DNA of 64,000 bases from Burkholderiaceae bacterium (GTDB lineage Bacteria > Pseudomonadota > Gammaproteobacteria > Burkholderiales > Burkholderiaceae_E), in NCBI GenBank assembly GCA_023954045.1, contig JAMLIR010000005.1:62001-126000 (forward strand), written 5' to 3'. Below, one piece after another: positions 15,646 to 25,660 of the stretch (the stretch's first letter is position 1; each line of letters begins with the position of its first letter). Made by a program: the position numbers and the translations under genes. A model generated the notes under the pieces. That model was not told the DNA's origin and made no database searches. It saw only the letters and a list, made by a program, of their open reading frames with translations.

Positions 15646-18600
15646 CTACATGTTCCGCCGGTACTGCCCGCCCACCTCGAACAGCGCGTTCGTGATCTGC
15701 CCGAGCGAGCAGGCCCTGACCGCGTCCATCAGCACCTCGAACACGTTGCCGTTGGCGATCACGGTGTCCTTCAGCCGCTGCAGCATCGCCGGCGCATCGG
15801 CGGCGTGCAGCGCGTGGAAGTCGGCGAGCCGCTTCAGCTGCGACTGCTTCTCTTCCTCGGTCGATCGCGCCAGCTCGAGCTTCGTCGGAATCGGGTCGCC
15901 GTGCGGGTTGCGGAAAGTGTTCACGCCGATGATCGGGTGCTCGCCGGTGTGCTTGAGCATCTCGTAGTGCAGGCTCTCGTCCTGGATGCGCCCGCGCTGG
16001 TAGCCGGTCTCCATCGCGCCCAGCACGCCGCCGCGCTCGGCGATCCGCTCGAACTCGGCGAGCACCGCTTCCTCGACCAGCTCGGTCAGTTCGTCGATGA
16101 CGAAGCTGCCCTGGTTCGGGTTTTCGTTCTTCGCCAGTCCCCACTCGCGGTTGATGATCAGCTGGATCGCCATCGCGCGGCGCACGCTCTCCTCGGTCGG
16201 CGTGGTGATCGCTTCGTCGTAGGCGTTGGTGTGCAGGCTGTTCGCGTTGTCGTAGGTGGCGATCAGCGCCTGCAGCGTGGTGCGGATGTCGTTGAACGCG
16301 ATCTCCTGCGCGTGCAGGCTGCGGCCGCTGGTCTGGCAGTGGTACTTCAGCTTCTGGCTGCGCTCGTTGGCGCCGTAGCGCTCCTTCATCGCCACCGCCC
16401 AGATCCGGCGCGCGACCCGGCCCATCACCGTGTACTCCGGGTCCATGCCGTTGCTGAAGAAGAACGAGAGGTTCGGCGCGAAATCGTCGATGTGCATGCC
16501 GCGCGCGAGGTAGGCCTCGACGAAGGTGAAGCCGTTGGACAGCGTGAACGCCAGCTGGCTGATCGGGTTCGCCCCGGCCTCGGCGATGTGGTAGCCGCTG
16601 ATCGACACCGAGTAGAAGTTGCGCACGTCGTGGTGAACGAAGTACTCGGCGATGTCCCCCATCACCTTCAGGCTGAACTCGGTGGAGAAGATGCAGGTGT
16701 TCTGGCCCTGGTCCTCCTTCAGGATGTCGGCCTGCACGGTGCCGCGAACCGTCGACAGCGTCCACTCCCGGATCTTCTGGTACTCGTCGTCGGTCGGCGG
16801 GCGGGCGTTCTCGCGCTCGAACTTCTCGACCTGCTGGTCGACCGCGGTGTTCATGAACATCGCCAGCATCGTCGGCGCCGGGCCGTTGATCGTCATGCTG
16901 ACGCTGGTCGCCGGGTCGCACAGGTCGAAGCCCGAGTACAGCACCTTCATGTCGTCGAGCGTGGCGATGCTCACGCCCGAGTTGCCGACCTTGCCGTAGA
17001 TGTCGGGGCGCAGGTCGGGGTCGTGGCCGTACAGCGTCACCGAGTCGAACGCGGTGGAGAGCCGCTTGGCCGGCATGCCCTCGGAGAGCAGCTTGAAGCG
17101 CCGGTTGGTGCGGAACGGGTCGCCCTCGCCGGCGAACATCCGGGTCGGGTCCTCGTTCTCGCGCTTGAACGCGAAGACGCCCGCGGTGTACGGGAACGAC
17201 CCCGGCACGTTCTCGAGCAGCAGCCACTTGAGCAGCTCGCCGTGGTCCTCGTACGAAGGCAGCACGACCTTGCGGATCTTGTTGCCGGACAGCGACGTGT
17301 AGGTGAGCTTCGTGCGGATCTCGCGGTCGCGGATCTTCACTACGTACTCGTCGCCGGCGTAGGCTTTCTGCATCGCCGGCCACATCGCGAGCAGCTTCTT
17401 CGACACGGCGTCGAGGCTCGCCTCGCGCTTCCCGGCCAGCGCCTCGACGGTCTTGCGCGCGCCGCTCTTCCCGCCGTCGTCCTCGAGCAGCATCCGCGCC
17501 GATTCGCGCAGCTGCTGCACCTCGCGTGCGATGCGCGCCTGCGCGCGCGCGTGCCGCTTGTAGCCGCGCACGGTCTCGGCGATGTCGGCCAGGTAGCGCA
17601 CCCGCTGCGGCGGCACGATCACCAGCTGGCTCGACGAGTGGCGTACGTTCGCCTTCGGCAGGCGCCCCGCGGGCGCGCCGTCGGCGCCCCGCGGCACCTT
17701 CAGCCCGAGCTCGACGAGCCGCGGCAGCAGGCCCTGGTAGAGCGCCGTGACGCCGTCGTCGTTGAAGCGCGAGGCCTGCGTGCCGTAGACCGGCATCTCG
17801 TCGGGGCGCTTCGCGAACGCCTCGCGGTTGCGCTGGTACTGCTTCGAGACGTCGCGCAGCGCGTCGAGCGCGCCCTTGCGGTCGAACTTGTTGATCGCGA
17901 CGAAGTCGGCGAAGTCGAGCATGTCGATCTTTTCGAGCTGGCTCGCGGCACCGAACTCCGGCGTCATCACGTACAGCGACGCGTCGACCAGCGGGACGAT
18001 CGCCGCGTCGCCCTGGCCGATGCCCGAGGTTTCGACGATGATCAGGTCGAAGCCAGCCACCTTGCACGCGGCGATCACGTCGGGCAGCGCCTGGCTGATC
18101 TCGCTGCCGGCGTCGCGCGTGGCGAGCGAGCGCATGTAGACGTTCGGGTGGTCGATCGCGTTCATCCGGATGCGGTCGCCGAGCAGCGCGCCGCCGCTCT
18201 TGCGGCGGGTCGGGTCGACCGAGACGATCGCGAGCCTGAGGCGGTCTTCCTGGTCCAGGCGGAAGCGCCGCACCAGTTCGTCGGTGAGCGAGCTCTTGCC
18301 CGCGCCGCCGGTGCCGGTGATGCCGAGCGTCGGCGTCGTGATCCTGTCGGCGCGCTGGTGCAGCGCGCTGCGCCATGCGGCGAAGCCGGCCGCATCGAGC
18401 CGGCCCGCGACGTGGCCCAGTTCCAGCGCGGTGATCGCCTGCGCCAGCGCGCGCCGCGAGGCGGCGAGCCGCGCGCGCGCCGACGCGGCCACGGCCCCGT
18501 CGCCCGGCGCTGGCGCGGGCGGCGCGACGATCGCGTCGAGGTCCAGCGGCGCGTACTGCGACAGGTCGACGTCGCAGCGGCTGAGCATGTCGGCGATCAT

Positions 18601-19020
18601 CCCCTGCAGCCCCATCCGCTGGCCGTCCTCGGGGCTGTAGATGCGCGCCACGCCGTAGTCGTGCAGCTCGCTGATCTCCGAGGGCACGATCACGCCGCCG
18701 CCGCCGCCGAAGACCTTGACGTGCCCGGCGCCCGCCTCGCGCAGCAGGTCGATCATGTACTTGAAGAACTCGATGTGCCCGCCCTGGTACGACGAGATCG
18801 CGATCCCGTGCGCGTCTTCCTGCAGCGCGCAGTCGACGATCTCGCGCACCGACCGGTTGTGCCCGAGGTGGATCACCTCGGCGCCCAGGCTCTGCAGGAT
18901 GCGCCGCATGATGTTGATCGACGCGTCGTGGCCGTCGAACAGCGACGCGGCGGTCACGAAGCGCACCTTGTTCTTCATCCGGTACTCGGCCAGCTTCTTC
19001 TGGTCGGACAGGTCGGTCAT
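15646..19020 (-). CDS. icmF: Fused isobutyryl-CoA mutase IcmF (B12 mutase with G-protein chaperone)
   Basis: A 1124-residue protein with domains in IcmF order. The B12-binding domain (residues about 17-150) has FDGHDASI, the lower-ligand His. A MeaB-like GTPase (about 235-440) has P-loop [22 protein letters not shown] and the NKFD specificity motif. A linker is followed by the substrate-binding/TIM-barrel mutase region containing [14 protein letters not shown]. It interconverts isobutyryl-CoA and n-butyryl-CoA with adenosylcobalamin; some members also act on pivalyl- or isovaleryl-CoA. The fused G-domain gates cofactor loading. It is transcribed alone, preceded by the palindrome at 19105-19130. 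Confidence 0.93.
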   Translation of the reverse strand: MTDLSDQKKLAEYRMKNKVRFVTAASLFDGHDASINIMRRILQSLGAEVIHLGHNRSVREIVDCALQEDAHGIAISSYQGGHIEFFKYMIDLLREAGAGHVKVFGGGGGVIVPSEISELHDYGVARIYSPEDGQRMGLQGMIADMLSRCDVDLSQYAPLDLDAIVAPPAPAPGDGAVAASARARLAASRRALAQAITALELGHVAGRLDAAGFAAWRSALHQRADRITTPTLGITGTGGAGKSSLTDELVRRFRLDQEDRLRLAIVSVDPTRRKSGGALLGDRIRMNAIDHPNVYMRSLATRDAGSEISQALPDVIAACKVAGFDLIIVETSGIGQGDAAIVPLVDASLYVMTPEFGAASQLEKIDMLDFADFVAINKFDRKGALDALRDVSKQYQRNREAFAKRPDEMPVYGTQASRFNDDGVTALYQGLLPRLVELGLKVPRGADGAPAGRLPKANVRHSSSQLVIVPPQRVRYLADIAETVRGYKRHARAQARIAREVQQLRESARMLLEDDGGKSGARKTVEALAGKREASLDAVSKKLLAMWPAMQKAYAGDEYVVKIRDREIRTKLTYTSLSGNKIRKVVLPSYEDHGELLKWLLLENVPGSFPYTAGVFAFKRENEDPTRMFAGEGDPFRTNRRFKLLSEGMPAKRLSTAFDSVTLYGHDPDLRPDIYGKVGNSGVSIATLDDMKVLYSGFDLCDPATSVSMTINGPAPTMLAMFMNTAVDQQVEKFERENARPPTDDEYQKIREWTLSTVRGTVQADILKEDQGQNTCIFSTEFSLKVMGDIAEYFVHHDVRNFYSVSISGYHIAEAGANPISQLAFTLSNGFTFVEAYLARGMHIDDFAPNLSFFFSNGMDPEYTVMGRVARRIWAVAMKERYGANERSQKLKYHCQTSGRSLHAQEIAFNDIRTTLQALIATYDNANSLHTNAYDEAITTPTEESVRRAMAIQLIINREWGLAKNENPNQGSFVIDELTELVEEAVLAEFERIAERGGVLGAMETGYQRGRIQDESLHYEMLKHTGEHPIIGVNTFRNPHGDPIPTKLELARSTEEEKQSQLKRLADFHALHAADAPAMLQRLKDTVIANGNVFEVLMDAVRACSLGQITNALFEVGGQYRRNM

Positions 19021-19057
19021 GGCGGTGATCCTGTGCTTGAAGCCTCTCGTCGCCAGT

Positions 19058-19079
19058 ATCGCCCGCAGGAGCGGGCGAT
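19058..19079. repeat. Hairpin in the icmF leader
   Basis: ATCGCCCGC and GCGGGCGAT are exact inverted repeats around AGGA, about 40 bases upstream of the icmF ATG. It would fold in the icmF mRNA leader. It could affect translation or be incidental in such GC-rich DNA. Confidence 0.4.
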
Positions 19080-19104
19080 GCGAGGCGGGCGAACCTGCGA
19101 CGTT

Positions 19105-19130
19105 AATTGACGTTTACGTTAACGTCAATT
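19105..19130. promoter_or_regulatory. Perfect 10+10 inverted repeat upstream of icmF, candidate operator
   Basis: AATTGACGTT (19105-19114) and AACGTCAATT (19121-19130) are exact inverted repeats with spacer TACGTT. The site lies 85 bases upstream of icmF and 86 upstream of the divergent flavin reductase, in a locally AT-rich patch. The ACGT-rich dyad resembles sites reported for regulators of branched-chain or fatty acyl-CoA catabolism (LiuR/PsrA type); which protein binds is not known, as no such regulator gene is in the window. Confidence 0.7.
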
Positions 19131-19215
19131 GTCGGCCTTCGCCGGCTCCGCCGGGCGGTCGCGGCGCCGATCCGCGCTGCGATTCGGATAGGATCGGCCG
19201 CAAATCCCTCCGACG

Positions 19216-19713
19216 ATGCGAATCCACCCCACGATCGACCACACCGAGCTGCGCCGGGCGCTCGGCTGTTTTCCCACCGGCGTAACGGTGATCACGACAC
19301 TGGACCCCGACGGCGTGTTCGTCGGGCTGACGGTGAATTCGTTCAACTCGCTGTCGCTCGACCCGCCGCTCATCCTGTGGTCGCTGGGCACGCGCAGTTC
19401 GAGCCGGCGTGCGTTCGAGGCCTGCGGGCATTTCGCGGTGAACATCCTGGCCGAAGACCAGGCTGCAATCTCGCGGCGCTTCGCTTCGCCGGCGCGCAAC
19501 AAGTTCCACGGGGTCGCGACGCAAGCCGGCCTGGCTGGCGCGCCGCTGATCGACGGCTGTGCGGCCTACATCGAGTGCCGCACGCATTCGACGCAGGTCG
19601 CGGGCGACCACCTGCTGTTCATCGGGCGCGTCGAACGGGTTCACACCGCCGGCCGCCGGCCGCTCGTCTACGTGGGCGGGCGCTACTGCGGCGTGGGCCC
19701 CGGGAAGGACTGA
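19216..19713 (+). CDS. Flavin reductase-domain protein
   Basis: 165 residues matching the split-barrel flavin reductase family (HpaC/NtaB-like). It has the start FPTGVTVITTLDPDG near residue 19, the FMN-binding segment GLTVNSFNSLSLDPPLILW near 37, and GHFAVNILAEDQ near 71. Such enzymes use NAD(P)H to supply reduced flavin to a monooxygenase, or are monooxygenase components themselves. No partner oxygenase is adjacent; the luciferase-like enzyme at 30413 is the nearest flavin-dependent one. The gene converges with the Rhs gene. Confidence 0.82.
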   Translation: MRIHPTIDHTELRRALGCFPTGVTVITTLDPDGVFVGLTVNSFNSLSLDPPLILWSLGTRSSSRRAFEACGHFAVNILAEDQAAISRRFASPARNKFHGVATQAGLAGAPLIDGCAAYIECRTHSTQVAGDHLLFIGRVERVHTAGRRPLVYVGGRYCGVGPGKD

Positions 19714-19732
19714 GCGCGCGCACCGTGGGCCG

Positions 19733-22700
19733 TCAGTATCCGATCTCGATGCCGTACGAGACCTTCAGCCAGGCGGCGTAGGCACGCATGTCCACCGTGC
19801 CGACGATCGACGGCTGTCCGCGCCCGTCGATGCCGCGGCGCGGATAGGGCACGACGAAGGCCGCGCTGTCGCGCCAGCTCACGCCGGAGACCGCGGCCCG
19901 GCGCTGCGTCCTGCGCTGGACGACGCGCCCGCTCTCGTCGCGCCGGTTCACCGACCGGTCGCCGAGCCCGCTGTAGTTGCGGCCGTGGACGCGCGGGTCG
20001 GTCACGTAGCGATCGCGCGGATGCAGGTCGCCGATCGGCACGCCCATCGCCTTCGCCATCTGCGTCATCCAGACCAGCGAGACGTCGGAGAGGTCGCCCT
20101 CGGCGTTGCCGCCGCCCACGTCGGAGTGATCGCCGATGAACCCGCGCTCGATCACCCAGGCGCTGCCGCCCAGCGCGGACTCGAGCGGAAACAGCGAGCG
20201 GTGCTCGTTGAGCGCGACCGCGTGGAACGTCGCCCGCACCGCCGACGGGATGGCGAGTTGCCAGCTTCCGTTGTCGGCGCCGAGCACGCCGAACTGCGCG
20301 ACGGTGTCCCACAGCCCGAGGAAGCGCAGGTCGACGCAGATGCCGCGCGCCCAGAAGTGGCGCTCGTCGATCAGCGTCGAGACGCGATTGACGAAGTCGC
20401 GCGCCATCGCGGCGCCGCGCGAGAATCCGATCACGTCGACCGGTACCGTCTTGCCGATCCAGGCGTCGCCGAGGAAGCCGTCCAGCGCGCCCAGCATCCA
20501 GTCGACGCGCTCGCGGGCGGTACCGGCCTCGGCCCAGTCGAGCGCGCCGCTGGCGATGCCGCTGCCGTGGTCGTCGCGGCCGACTCCGGCCATGTACCAC
20601 TTGGCCGGGTCCTGGTACTGCTCGAAGAACTTGCGCACGTTGGAGACGTCTTCGCCGTTCTCGCCGGTGACGCCATTGCCGGTGCCGTCGAACGCGAACA
20701 GGATCAGGCCGAGCGGATCGGTGGCGACCAGCGGGTTGCCGTCGGCATAGGCGAACGGGTCGAGCCCCGCGGCGAGTCCGAGCGGATCGGGCTCGAGGTA
20801 GCGGCCCGCGTCGGGGTCGTAGGTGCGCAGCACGTTGTCGTGCAGCCCGGTCTCGGGGTCGAAGTACTGTCCGTCCAGGCGCAGCGGCTGCGCGAAGCTT
20901 CCCTGCGCGCGAGCGAGGCCCCCGAACGCGTCCCAGTCGCCGCGCCAGGCGACGCGGCCATTCTCGTCGGTGGCGGCGATCGGCGTGCCGAGGTGGTCGG
21001 CGTGGATCCAGTGCAGCGAGGCATGAGCGACTCGTCCGCCGTCGGGCGCCGGTTCGTGGTCGAGCACGGCGACCAGCCGGCCGTTCCAGCGCAGGTACTG
21101 GCGCAGCAGGCGCCCGTCGGCACCGGTTTCGGCGACGAGCTCGCCGGCCCGGTGCAGGAAGCCCCGGTCGCCCGCGGGGCCGCTGCGCGCGGCACGGACG
21201 CCGAACGCGTCGTACCGGTAGCGGGTCGCGCCCCGCTCGCCGCCCGCCTCGACGATGCGTCGCTGCGCGCCGTAGCGCAAGACCTGCCCGCGGTGGCGCG
21301 TCGGGCGTCCGGACACATCGGGCCGCGAATCGGGCTCGCGCCAGTCGGTCCCGTCGCGACGGCGCGCCGCGATGCGGTCGCCGACCGCGCCCTGCAGGAA
21401 GTACTCGACGTGTGCGGGCGCCCGGCCGCCCGCGTGGCGCTCGCGCGCGATCAGGCGCCCGAAGCCGTCGTAGCCGTAGCGGTCCTCGCCGGACTCGTGC
21501 GCGATCGACGTCGGCAGCCCGCGCGGATGCCACTGCAGCCGGCGAAACGGCAGGTCGGTCGGGCCGAGCGCGTCCCAGTCGCGCGGCGCGCGAGCGGGCT
21601 GCTCCGCACCCGTCCCGGTGTCCGTGCCGGCGCGCAGCCACTGCAACGAGGTCGGCCGCCCCGATGCGTCGACGCTTCGTTCGAAGCGGATGCCGTTGCC
21701 GAGCTCCACCACGGTCGCGCTGGCGTCGCGGTGCACGGCCCGCGCGAGCCACCTGACCGCGGCGTCGCCGGCCATCGACAGCCCGAACGCGTCGGCGCGC
21801 CCCTGCGCGTCGTAGCCGTGCACCAGCCGCGATCCGTCGGGCAGGCCCTGCTCGGCGAGGCGGCCCAGCGGGTCGTACGAAAAGGTCTGGCGATAGGTCG
21901 TGCCGTCGCGCTCGTGGATCAGTTCGACCAGCCGGCCCAGCGCATCGTGGCGCGCCAGCGAGCGCTGCACCGGGTGCTCGATCGTGACCAGGCGCGCGCC
22001 CTCGTAGCCGAAGCGGGTCACGACGCGCTCCTCCCCCGCCGCCTGCTCGCGGCGCACGATGCGCCCGGCCAGGTCGTGCTCGCGGGCGTCGACGCTTCCG
22101 TCGGCGTGCTCGATCCGCGCGAGCCGGCCGAGCGCGTCGTAGCGCTGGCGGCGCGAGCCCGCGTGCGACGAGCGCAACTCGACCAGGCGGCCGAGATCGT
22201 CGTAGAGAAACTCGGTGCCGCGGCCGGCGGCGTCGACCACTCGCTGACGGCCCGGCTCGGCGCGGGCGAGCGCGACCGGAAGCGCCCGTCCTTCGGTGCC
22301 GCCCTGGGCCGCGCGCGGCGCCCGCGCCGGCGCCGCGCGCCCGGCGGCTGGCGCGAACACGCGCCGCCAACCGTGATTCGACTCGACCTCGACGCCGTCG
22401 CCACGCAGCCGCAGCGTCCAGCGCTGTCCGGTCGACCATTCGACTCCGCTCGGCCTGCCCGCGTCGTCGTAGTCGATCCGCACGCCGACGCCGCGCACGC
22501 TGCTCGACGCGAGTCGCCACCCGCGGTCGAACGCCCGGGTGCGCCGGCTGCCGTCGGGCAACCGCTCCGAGACCGCGCGCCCGATCGCGTCGCGCTCGAT
22601 CGTGTGAGCCAGCACCGCCGCGTGGCCGACGCGCACGAGGCGGCGCTGCACGTCGTGGACGAACACCGTGCGCGCGACACCCGCGCTGCCGCCCTCACGC

Positions 22701-24427
22701 GCGATCGACACCAGCTTGCCGATCGCGGGCCCTGCCTGCGCGTACTGGAATCGCAGCGACGCGGCGGCCGGCTCGGGCGCGTCGCGGCCCGGCGCGAAGC
22801 CGGCGACGTCGATCGCCGCGACCTGGCCGCGAGCCGTGTAAGCGATCGTCCAGCGCATCGTGCGGCCCGCGACGACGCTCGGGCGCTCGATGCGCGTCGG
22901 GCCCGACAGCGGGTCGGCGTCGGCGTAGCTCAGCCGCTCGACCCACCCGTGCGCCGGCCCGGTGCGTCCGATGCGCCGTTCGACGACGCGGCCGTGCGAG
23001 TCGTGGCGGATCGTCACCGGACCGATCGACACGGCGCGCCCGTCGCGGCCGAGCACGGTCCGCAAGCCGATCGGCGGGCACTGCGCACACCCGTCGCCCT
23101 CGCTCGCGACGATCGCGGGGCCGCTGTCGCGCCGCTCGACCCAGCGGAAGCGGCTGGTCCGCCCGTCGGCCGAGACGGTGGTGCTGCCCGGCTCGCCCGC
23201 GCGACGCGGCAGCCTGTAGGCGAAGCGCAGCGCCTGCGCGTCGGTCGCGCCGATGCCCTGCGACAGCGAAACCCTGAACGCGTCGTCGTACGCATACCGG
23301 CTGCGGCGGCCGTCGGTGTCGGTGATGCCGGTGAGCAGGTGGAACGCCCGCGGGTCCTCGTAGTGGTAGCGCTGCGTGCGGCCGTCCGGGTAGCGCACCG
23401 CGACGAGCTGGCCGTGCGCATCGTAGTCGTAGGCGATGCGCTGGCCGTCGGGCAGGCGCAGCGCGGCCAGCCGCGCGCCGGCGTACTCGAAGCCGAGCGT
23501 GCGGCCCGCGTTGTCGCTGGCCTCGAGCGGCCGGCCCTGGGCGTCGCGCCGCAGACGGATCGAGTCGAGGTCGGCGGCGACGATCGACGCCAGCCGCCCG
23601 TTGGCATCGAAGACCACGCGCCGCCCGCCCGGCCAGCGCCAGACGAAGCTCGCAGCAGCGTCGGCGGGCTGCTCGTCGACCAGCCCGTCGGCGACGCGTC
23701 CGCTGCCGTACGGCCCGGCCGCAGTGCGCGCGAACACCAGCCTCCGGCCGTCGGCCTGCACGATCTGCAGTTCGACGCGCCCGCCGCGGACGATGCGCGC
23801 CAGCCGGGTGTCGAAGCTGTGGCTCCAGCCGCGGCCGAGCGACAGCGCGAAGTCGCTGCGGCTGTTGTAGTGCCGCGCGAACTGCAGCAGCAGCGAGTCG
23901 TGCCGCGCGAGGCCGAACGCGGCGGCCGGCCCGTCGGGCGACAACGCGCTCGATTCGGGGTGCGGCAGCACGACGTCGGCCTGCCGGTGATACTTGTTGC
24001 CGGTGACGACGTCGACCGGATTGCCCGCCGCGCGGTCGAAGCCGGGCGCCGCGATGCTGGCGGGCTCGCGGGAGGCTGCAGCCGGCGCGAACGTGTCCGC
24101 CAACGGCGGCGGCGCCGCGCACGCCGAGGGCGGCGGGGCCGGCGACTCGCCGGCGAGCAGCGACGCGAACGCGTCGCCGCCGGTGCCGCCGACGCCGGGG
24201 CCGATCGCCCCGCCGATCGGCACTCGGGCGGCGGACGACCCGCCCGGCGCGCCACCGGCCGGCGAGCACATCGCCGGGGCGGCCGCAAACGCGGGCGGCG
24301 CGGTGAGCGCGGCGACCGCCGCGAGCATGGCAGAAGCGGCGATCGGCGCGAGCATGGTCGGCACGGCGATCGGCGCCGCGAGCGCGCGCGGCGCCGCGCG
24401 GCGGCAACGGAGCGGTTCGGTGAGCAT
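19733..24427 (-). CDS. Rhs-repeat protein with C-terminal DUF2235 (Tle1-like) lipase domain
   Basis: 1564 residues. The N-terminus has a charged start and an Ala-rich hydrophobic stretch ending AAVAALTAPPAFAAAP (a likely signal or anchor). It is followed by a DUF6531-like segment (GNPVDVVTGNKYHRQADVVL), many YD repeats (GRLARIEHADGS type), and the Rhs core end PDPLGL...DPLGL around residues 1213-1241. The last 323 residues form a DUF2235 alpha/beta-hydrolase: AFDGTGNG, GFSRGAA (nucleophile S1336), LGLWDTV (D1374) and GDHSDVGGG (H1434). Such tips are phospholipase effectors in type VI secretion. No PAAR domain, VgrG or obvious immunity gene is nearby; the next gene downstream is convergent. 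Confidence 0.85.
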   Translation of the reverse strand: MLTEPLRCRRAAPRALAAPIAVPTMLAPIAASAMLAAVAALTAPPAFAAAPAMCSPAGGAPGGSSAARVPIGGAIGPGVGGTGGDAFASLLAGESPAPPPSACAAPPPLADTFAPAAASREPASIAAPGFDRAAGNPVDVVTGNKYHRQADVVLPHPESSALSPDGPAAAFGLARHDSLLLQFARHYNSRSDFALSLGRGWSHSFDTRLARIVRGGRVELQIVQADGRRLVFARTAAGPYGSGRVADGLVDEQPADAAASFVWRWPGGRRVVFDANGRLASIVAADLDSIRLRRDAQGRPLEASDNAGRTLGFEYAGARLAALRLPDGQRIAYDYDAHGQLVAVRYPDGRTQRYHYEDPRAFHLLTGITDTDGRRSRYAYDDAFRVSLSQGIGATDAQALRFAYRLPRRAGEPGSTTVSADGRTSRFRWVERRDSGPAIVASEGDGCAQCPPIGLRTVLGRDGRAVSIGPVTIRHDSHGRVVERRIGRTGPAHGWVERLSYADADPLSGPTRIERPSVVAGRTMRWTIAYTARGQVAAIDVAGFAPGRDAPEPAAASLRFQYAQAGPAIGKLVSIAREGGSAGVARTVFVHDVQRRLVRVGHAAVLAHTIERDAIGRAVSERLPDGSRRTRAFDRGWRLASSSVRGVGVRIDYDDAGRPSGVEWSTGQRWTLRLRGDGVEVESNHGWRRVFAPAAGRAAPARAPRAAQGGTEGRALPVALARAEPGRQRVVDAAGRGTEFLYDDLGRLVELRSSHAGSRRQRYDALGRLARIEHADGSVDAREHDLAGRIVRREQAAGEERVVTRFGYEGARLVTIEHPVQRSLARHDALGRLVELIHERDGTTYRQTFSYDPLGRLAEQGLPDGSRLVHGYDAQGRADAFGLSMAGDAAVRWLARAVHRDASATVVELGNGIRFERSVDASGRPTSLQWLRAGTDTGTGAEQPARAPRDWDALGPTDLPFRRLQWHPRGLPTSIAHESGEDRYGYDGFGRLIARERHAGGRAPAHVEYFLQGAVGDRIAARRRDGTDWREPDSRPDVSGRPTRHRGQVLRYGAQRRIVEAGGERGATRYRYDAFGVRAARSGPAGDRGFLHRAGELVAETGADGRLLRQYLRWNGRLVAVLDHEPAPDGGRVAHASLHWIHADHLGTPIAATDENGRVAWRGDWDAFGGLARAQGSFAQPLRLDGQYFDPETGLHDNVLRTYDPDAGRYLEPDPLGLAAGLDPFAYADGNPLVATDPLGLILFAFDGTGNGVTGENGEDVSNVRKFFEQYQDPAKWYMAGVGRDDHGSGIASGALDWAEAGTARERVDWMLGALDGFLGDAWIGKTVPVDVIGFSRGAAMARDFVNRVSTLIDERHFWARGICVDLRFLGLWDTVAQFGVLGADNGSWQLAIPSAVRATFHAVALNEHRSLFPLESALGGSAWVIERGFIGDHSDVGGGNAEGDLSDVSLVWMTQMAKAMGVPIGDLHPRDRYVTDPRVHGRNYSGLGDRSVNRRDESGRVVQRRTQRRAAVSGVSWRDSAAFVVPYPRRGIDGRGQPSIVGTVDMRAYAAWLKVSYGIEIGY

Positions 24428-24509
24428 GTGTCCAAGCTATCGGCACCCCGGCCCCGCGACAATTCACCCGACGTCCTAGTCCCGTCGGCCCTCGCGCTAT
24501 CCTTGTCGG

Positions 24510-25658
24510 ATGTCCACGCGCCTGTCGGCCCGCTATCGCATCCGCTGCCCTGACGGGTCGATCGACGCGCGCGCGCAATCGCTCGCGATCGAGCAGTCGA
24601 TCGAGATGCCGCTCGAAGCGGTCCGCGACGCCCGGGTGCGCGGCGAGGTCGTCGGGCAGGTGCAGTCGATCGAACCGTCGCGCGGCGCGCCCGGGCACTT
24701 CGACGTCGTGCTCGCGCTGGCCGCGGAGACGGTCGGCGGCGAGCCCGGCCAGTTGATGAACATGCTGTTCGGCAACTGCTCGCTGCAGCCCGACGTCGAA
24801 CTGGTCGACGTGCAGCTGCCGCCCCCGATGCTCGAGGCGCTGCCCGGCCCGCGCTTCGGCATCGACGGCTGGCGCGCCGCGGTCGGCGCCGCCGGCGCGC
24901 AGCGGCCACTGAGCTGCACCGCGCTCAAGCCCCAGGGGCTCGCGCCCGACGCGCTGGCCGAGCTCGCCTACGCGTTCGCGCGCGCCGGCATCGACGTGAT
25001 CAAGGACGACCACGGGATCGCCGACCAGTCCGCGGCGCCGTTCGCGCAGCGCGTGCCGCTGGTGCAGGCGGCGGTCGAGCGCGCCAACCGCGAGAAGGCG
25101 TGCGAAGACGGCGCGCTCGCCGGGCATCGCAGCGTCTACGCGCCGAGCCTCTCGGGCGGCCCGCGGCGGCTCGGCGCGCAGTTGCGCGTCGCGCGCGACG
25201 AGGGCGTGGCCGCCCTGCTCGCGTGCCCGATGATCCTCGGCGTGCCGGCCTTCGTCGAACTGGTGCGCGACGAGGCCGCCGTGCCGCTGCTCGCGCACCC
25301 GGCGCTCGCCGGCCACGCGCGGATCGCCGCGCCGCTGCTGCTCGGGCGGCTGTTCCGGCTGTTCGGTGCCGACGCGACGATCTTTCCGAACTGGGGCGGG
25401 CGCTTCAGCTACCCGCGCGACGACTGCCTCGCGATCGCCGGTGCCGCGCGGGCGCCGCTCGGCCCGCACCGTCCGGCGCTGCCGGTGCCGGCCGGCGGGA
25501 TGAGCGTCGAGCGCGTCGACGAGATGCTCGGCGACTACGGTCCCGACACGATGCTGCTGATCGGCGGGAACCTGCTCGCCGCCGGCAGCGAGATGCCCGC
25601 GCGCGCCGCCGAGTTCGCCGCGCGCGTGGCGCGCGCTTTCGCTCCCCACGAGTCCTGA
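24510..25658 (+). CDS. RuBisCO-like protein (form IV)
   Basis: 382 residues homologous to the RuBisCO large subunit but not a carboxylase. K140 (TALKPQG) matches the catalytic Lys175 region, and K165 in IKDDH matches the carbamylated Lys201 with Asp203 kept; RuBisCO's Glu204 is His here. AHPALAG and PNWGGRFSYP cover later active-site loops. RuBisCO-like proteins catalyse enolisation, isomerisation or decarboxylation of phosphorylated sugars and related compounds. It starts a five-gene operon with a cupin, a crotonase-fold protein, a PQQ sugar dehydrogenase and a GNAT. The reaction is unknown; sulfur salvage (MtnW) is not supported because no mtn genes are nearby. Confidence 0.85.
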   Translation: MSTRLSARYRIRCPDGSIDARAQSLAIEQSIEMPLEAVRDARVRGEVVGQVQSIEPSRGAPGHFDVVLALAAETVGGEPGQLMNMLFGNCSLQPDVELVDVQLPPPMLEALPGPRFGIDGWRAAVGAAGAQRPLSCTALKPQGLAPDALAELAYAFARAGIDVIKDDHGIADQSAAPFAQRVPLVQAAVERANREKACEDGALAGHRSVYAPSLSGGPRRLGAQLRVARDEGVAALLACPMILGVPAFVELVRDEAAVPLLAHPALAGHARIAAPLLLGRLFRLFGADATIFPNWGGRFSYPRDDCLAIAGAARAPLGPHRPALPVPAGGMSVERVDEMLGDYGPDTMLLIGGNLLAAGSEMPARAAEFAARVARAFAPHES

Positions 25659-25660
25659 CC

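Noticed and set aside
15424-19110. A 1228-codon plus-strand open frame opposite icmF
   Set aside because: No start signal, no recognisable domain, and the minus strand encodes a full IcmF with all expected motifs.
19559-24553. A 1664-codon plus-strand open frame opposite the Rhs gene
   Set aside because: Composition is that of a shadow frame (repeated Arg, Ala, Asp, Val) and no motif is found. The minus strand encodes a complete Rhs-DUF2235 protein.
24510-25658. Considered calling the RuBisCO-like gene a true RuBisCO or MtnW
   Set aside because: The KDDE active-site block reads KDDH, no small subunit, phosphoribulokinase or methionine-salvage genes are nearby, and the protein is short for a carboxylase.
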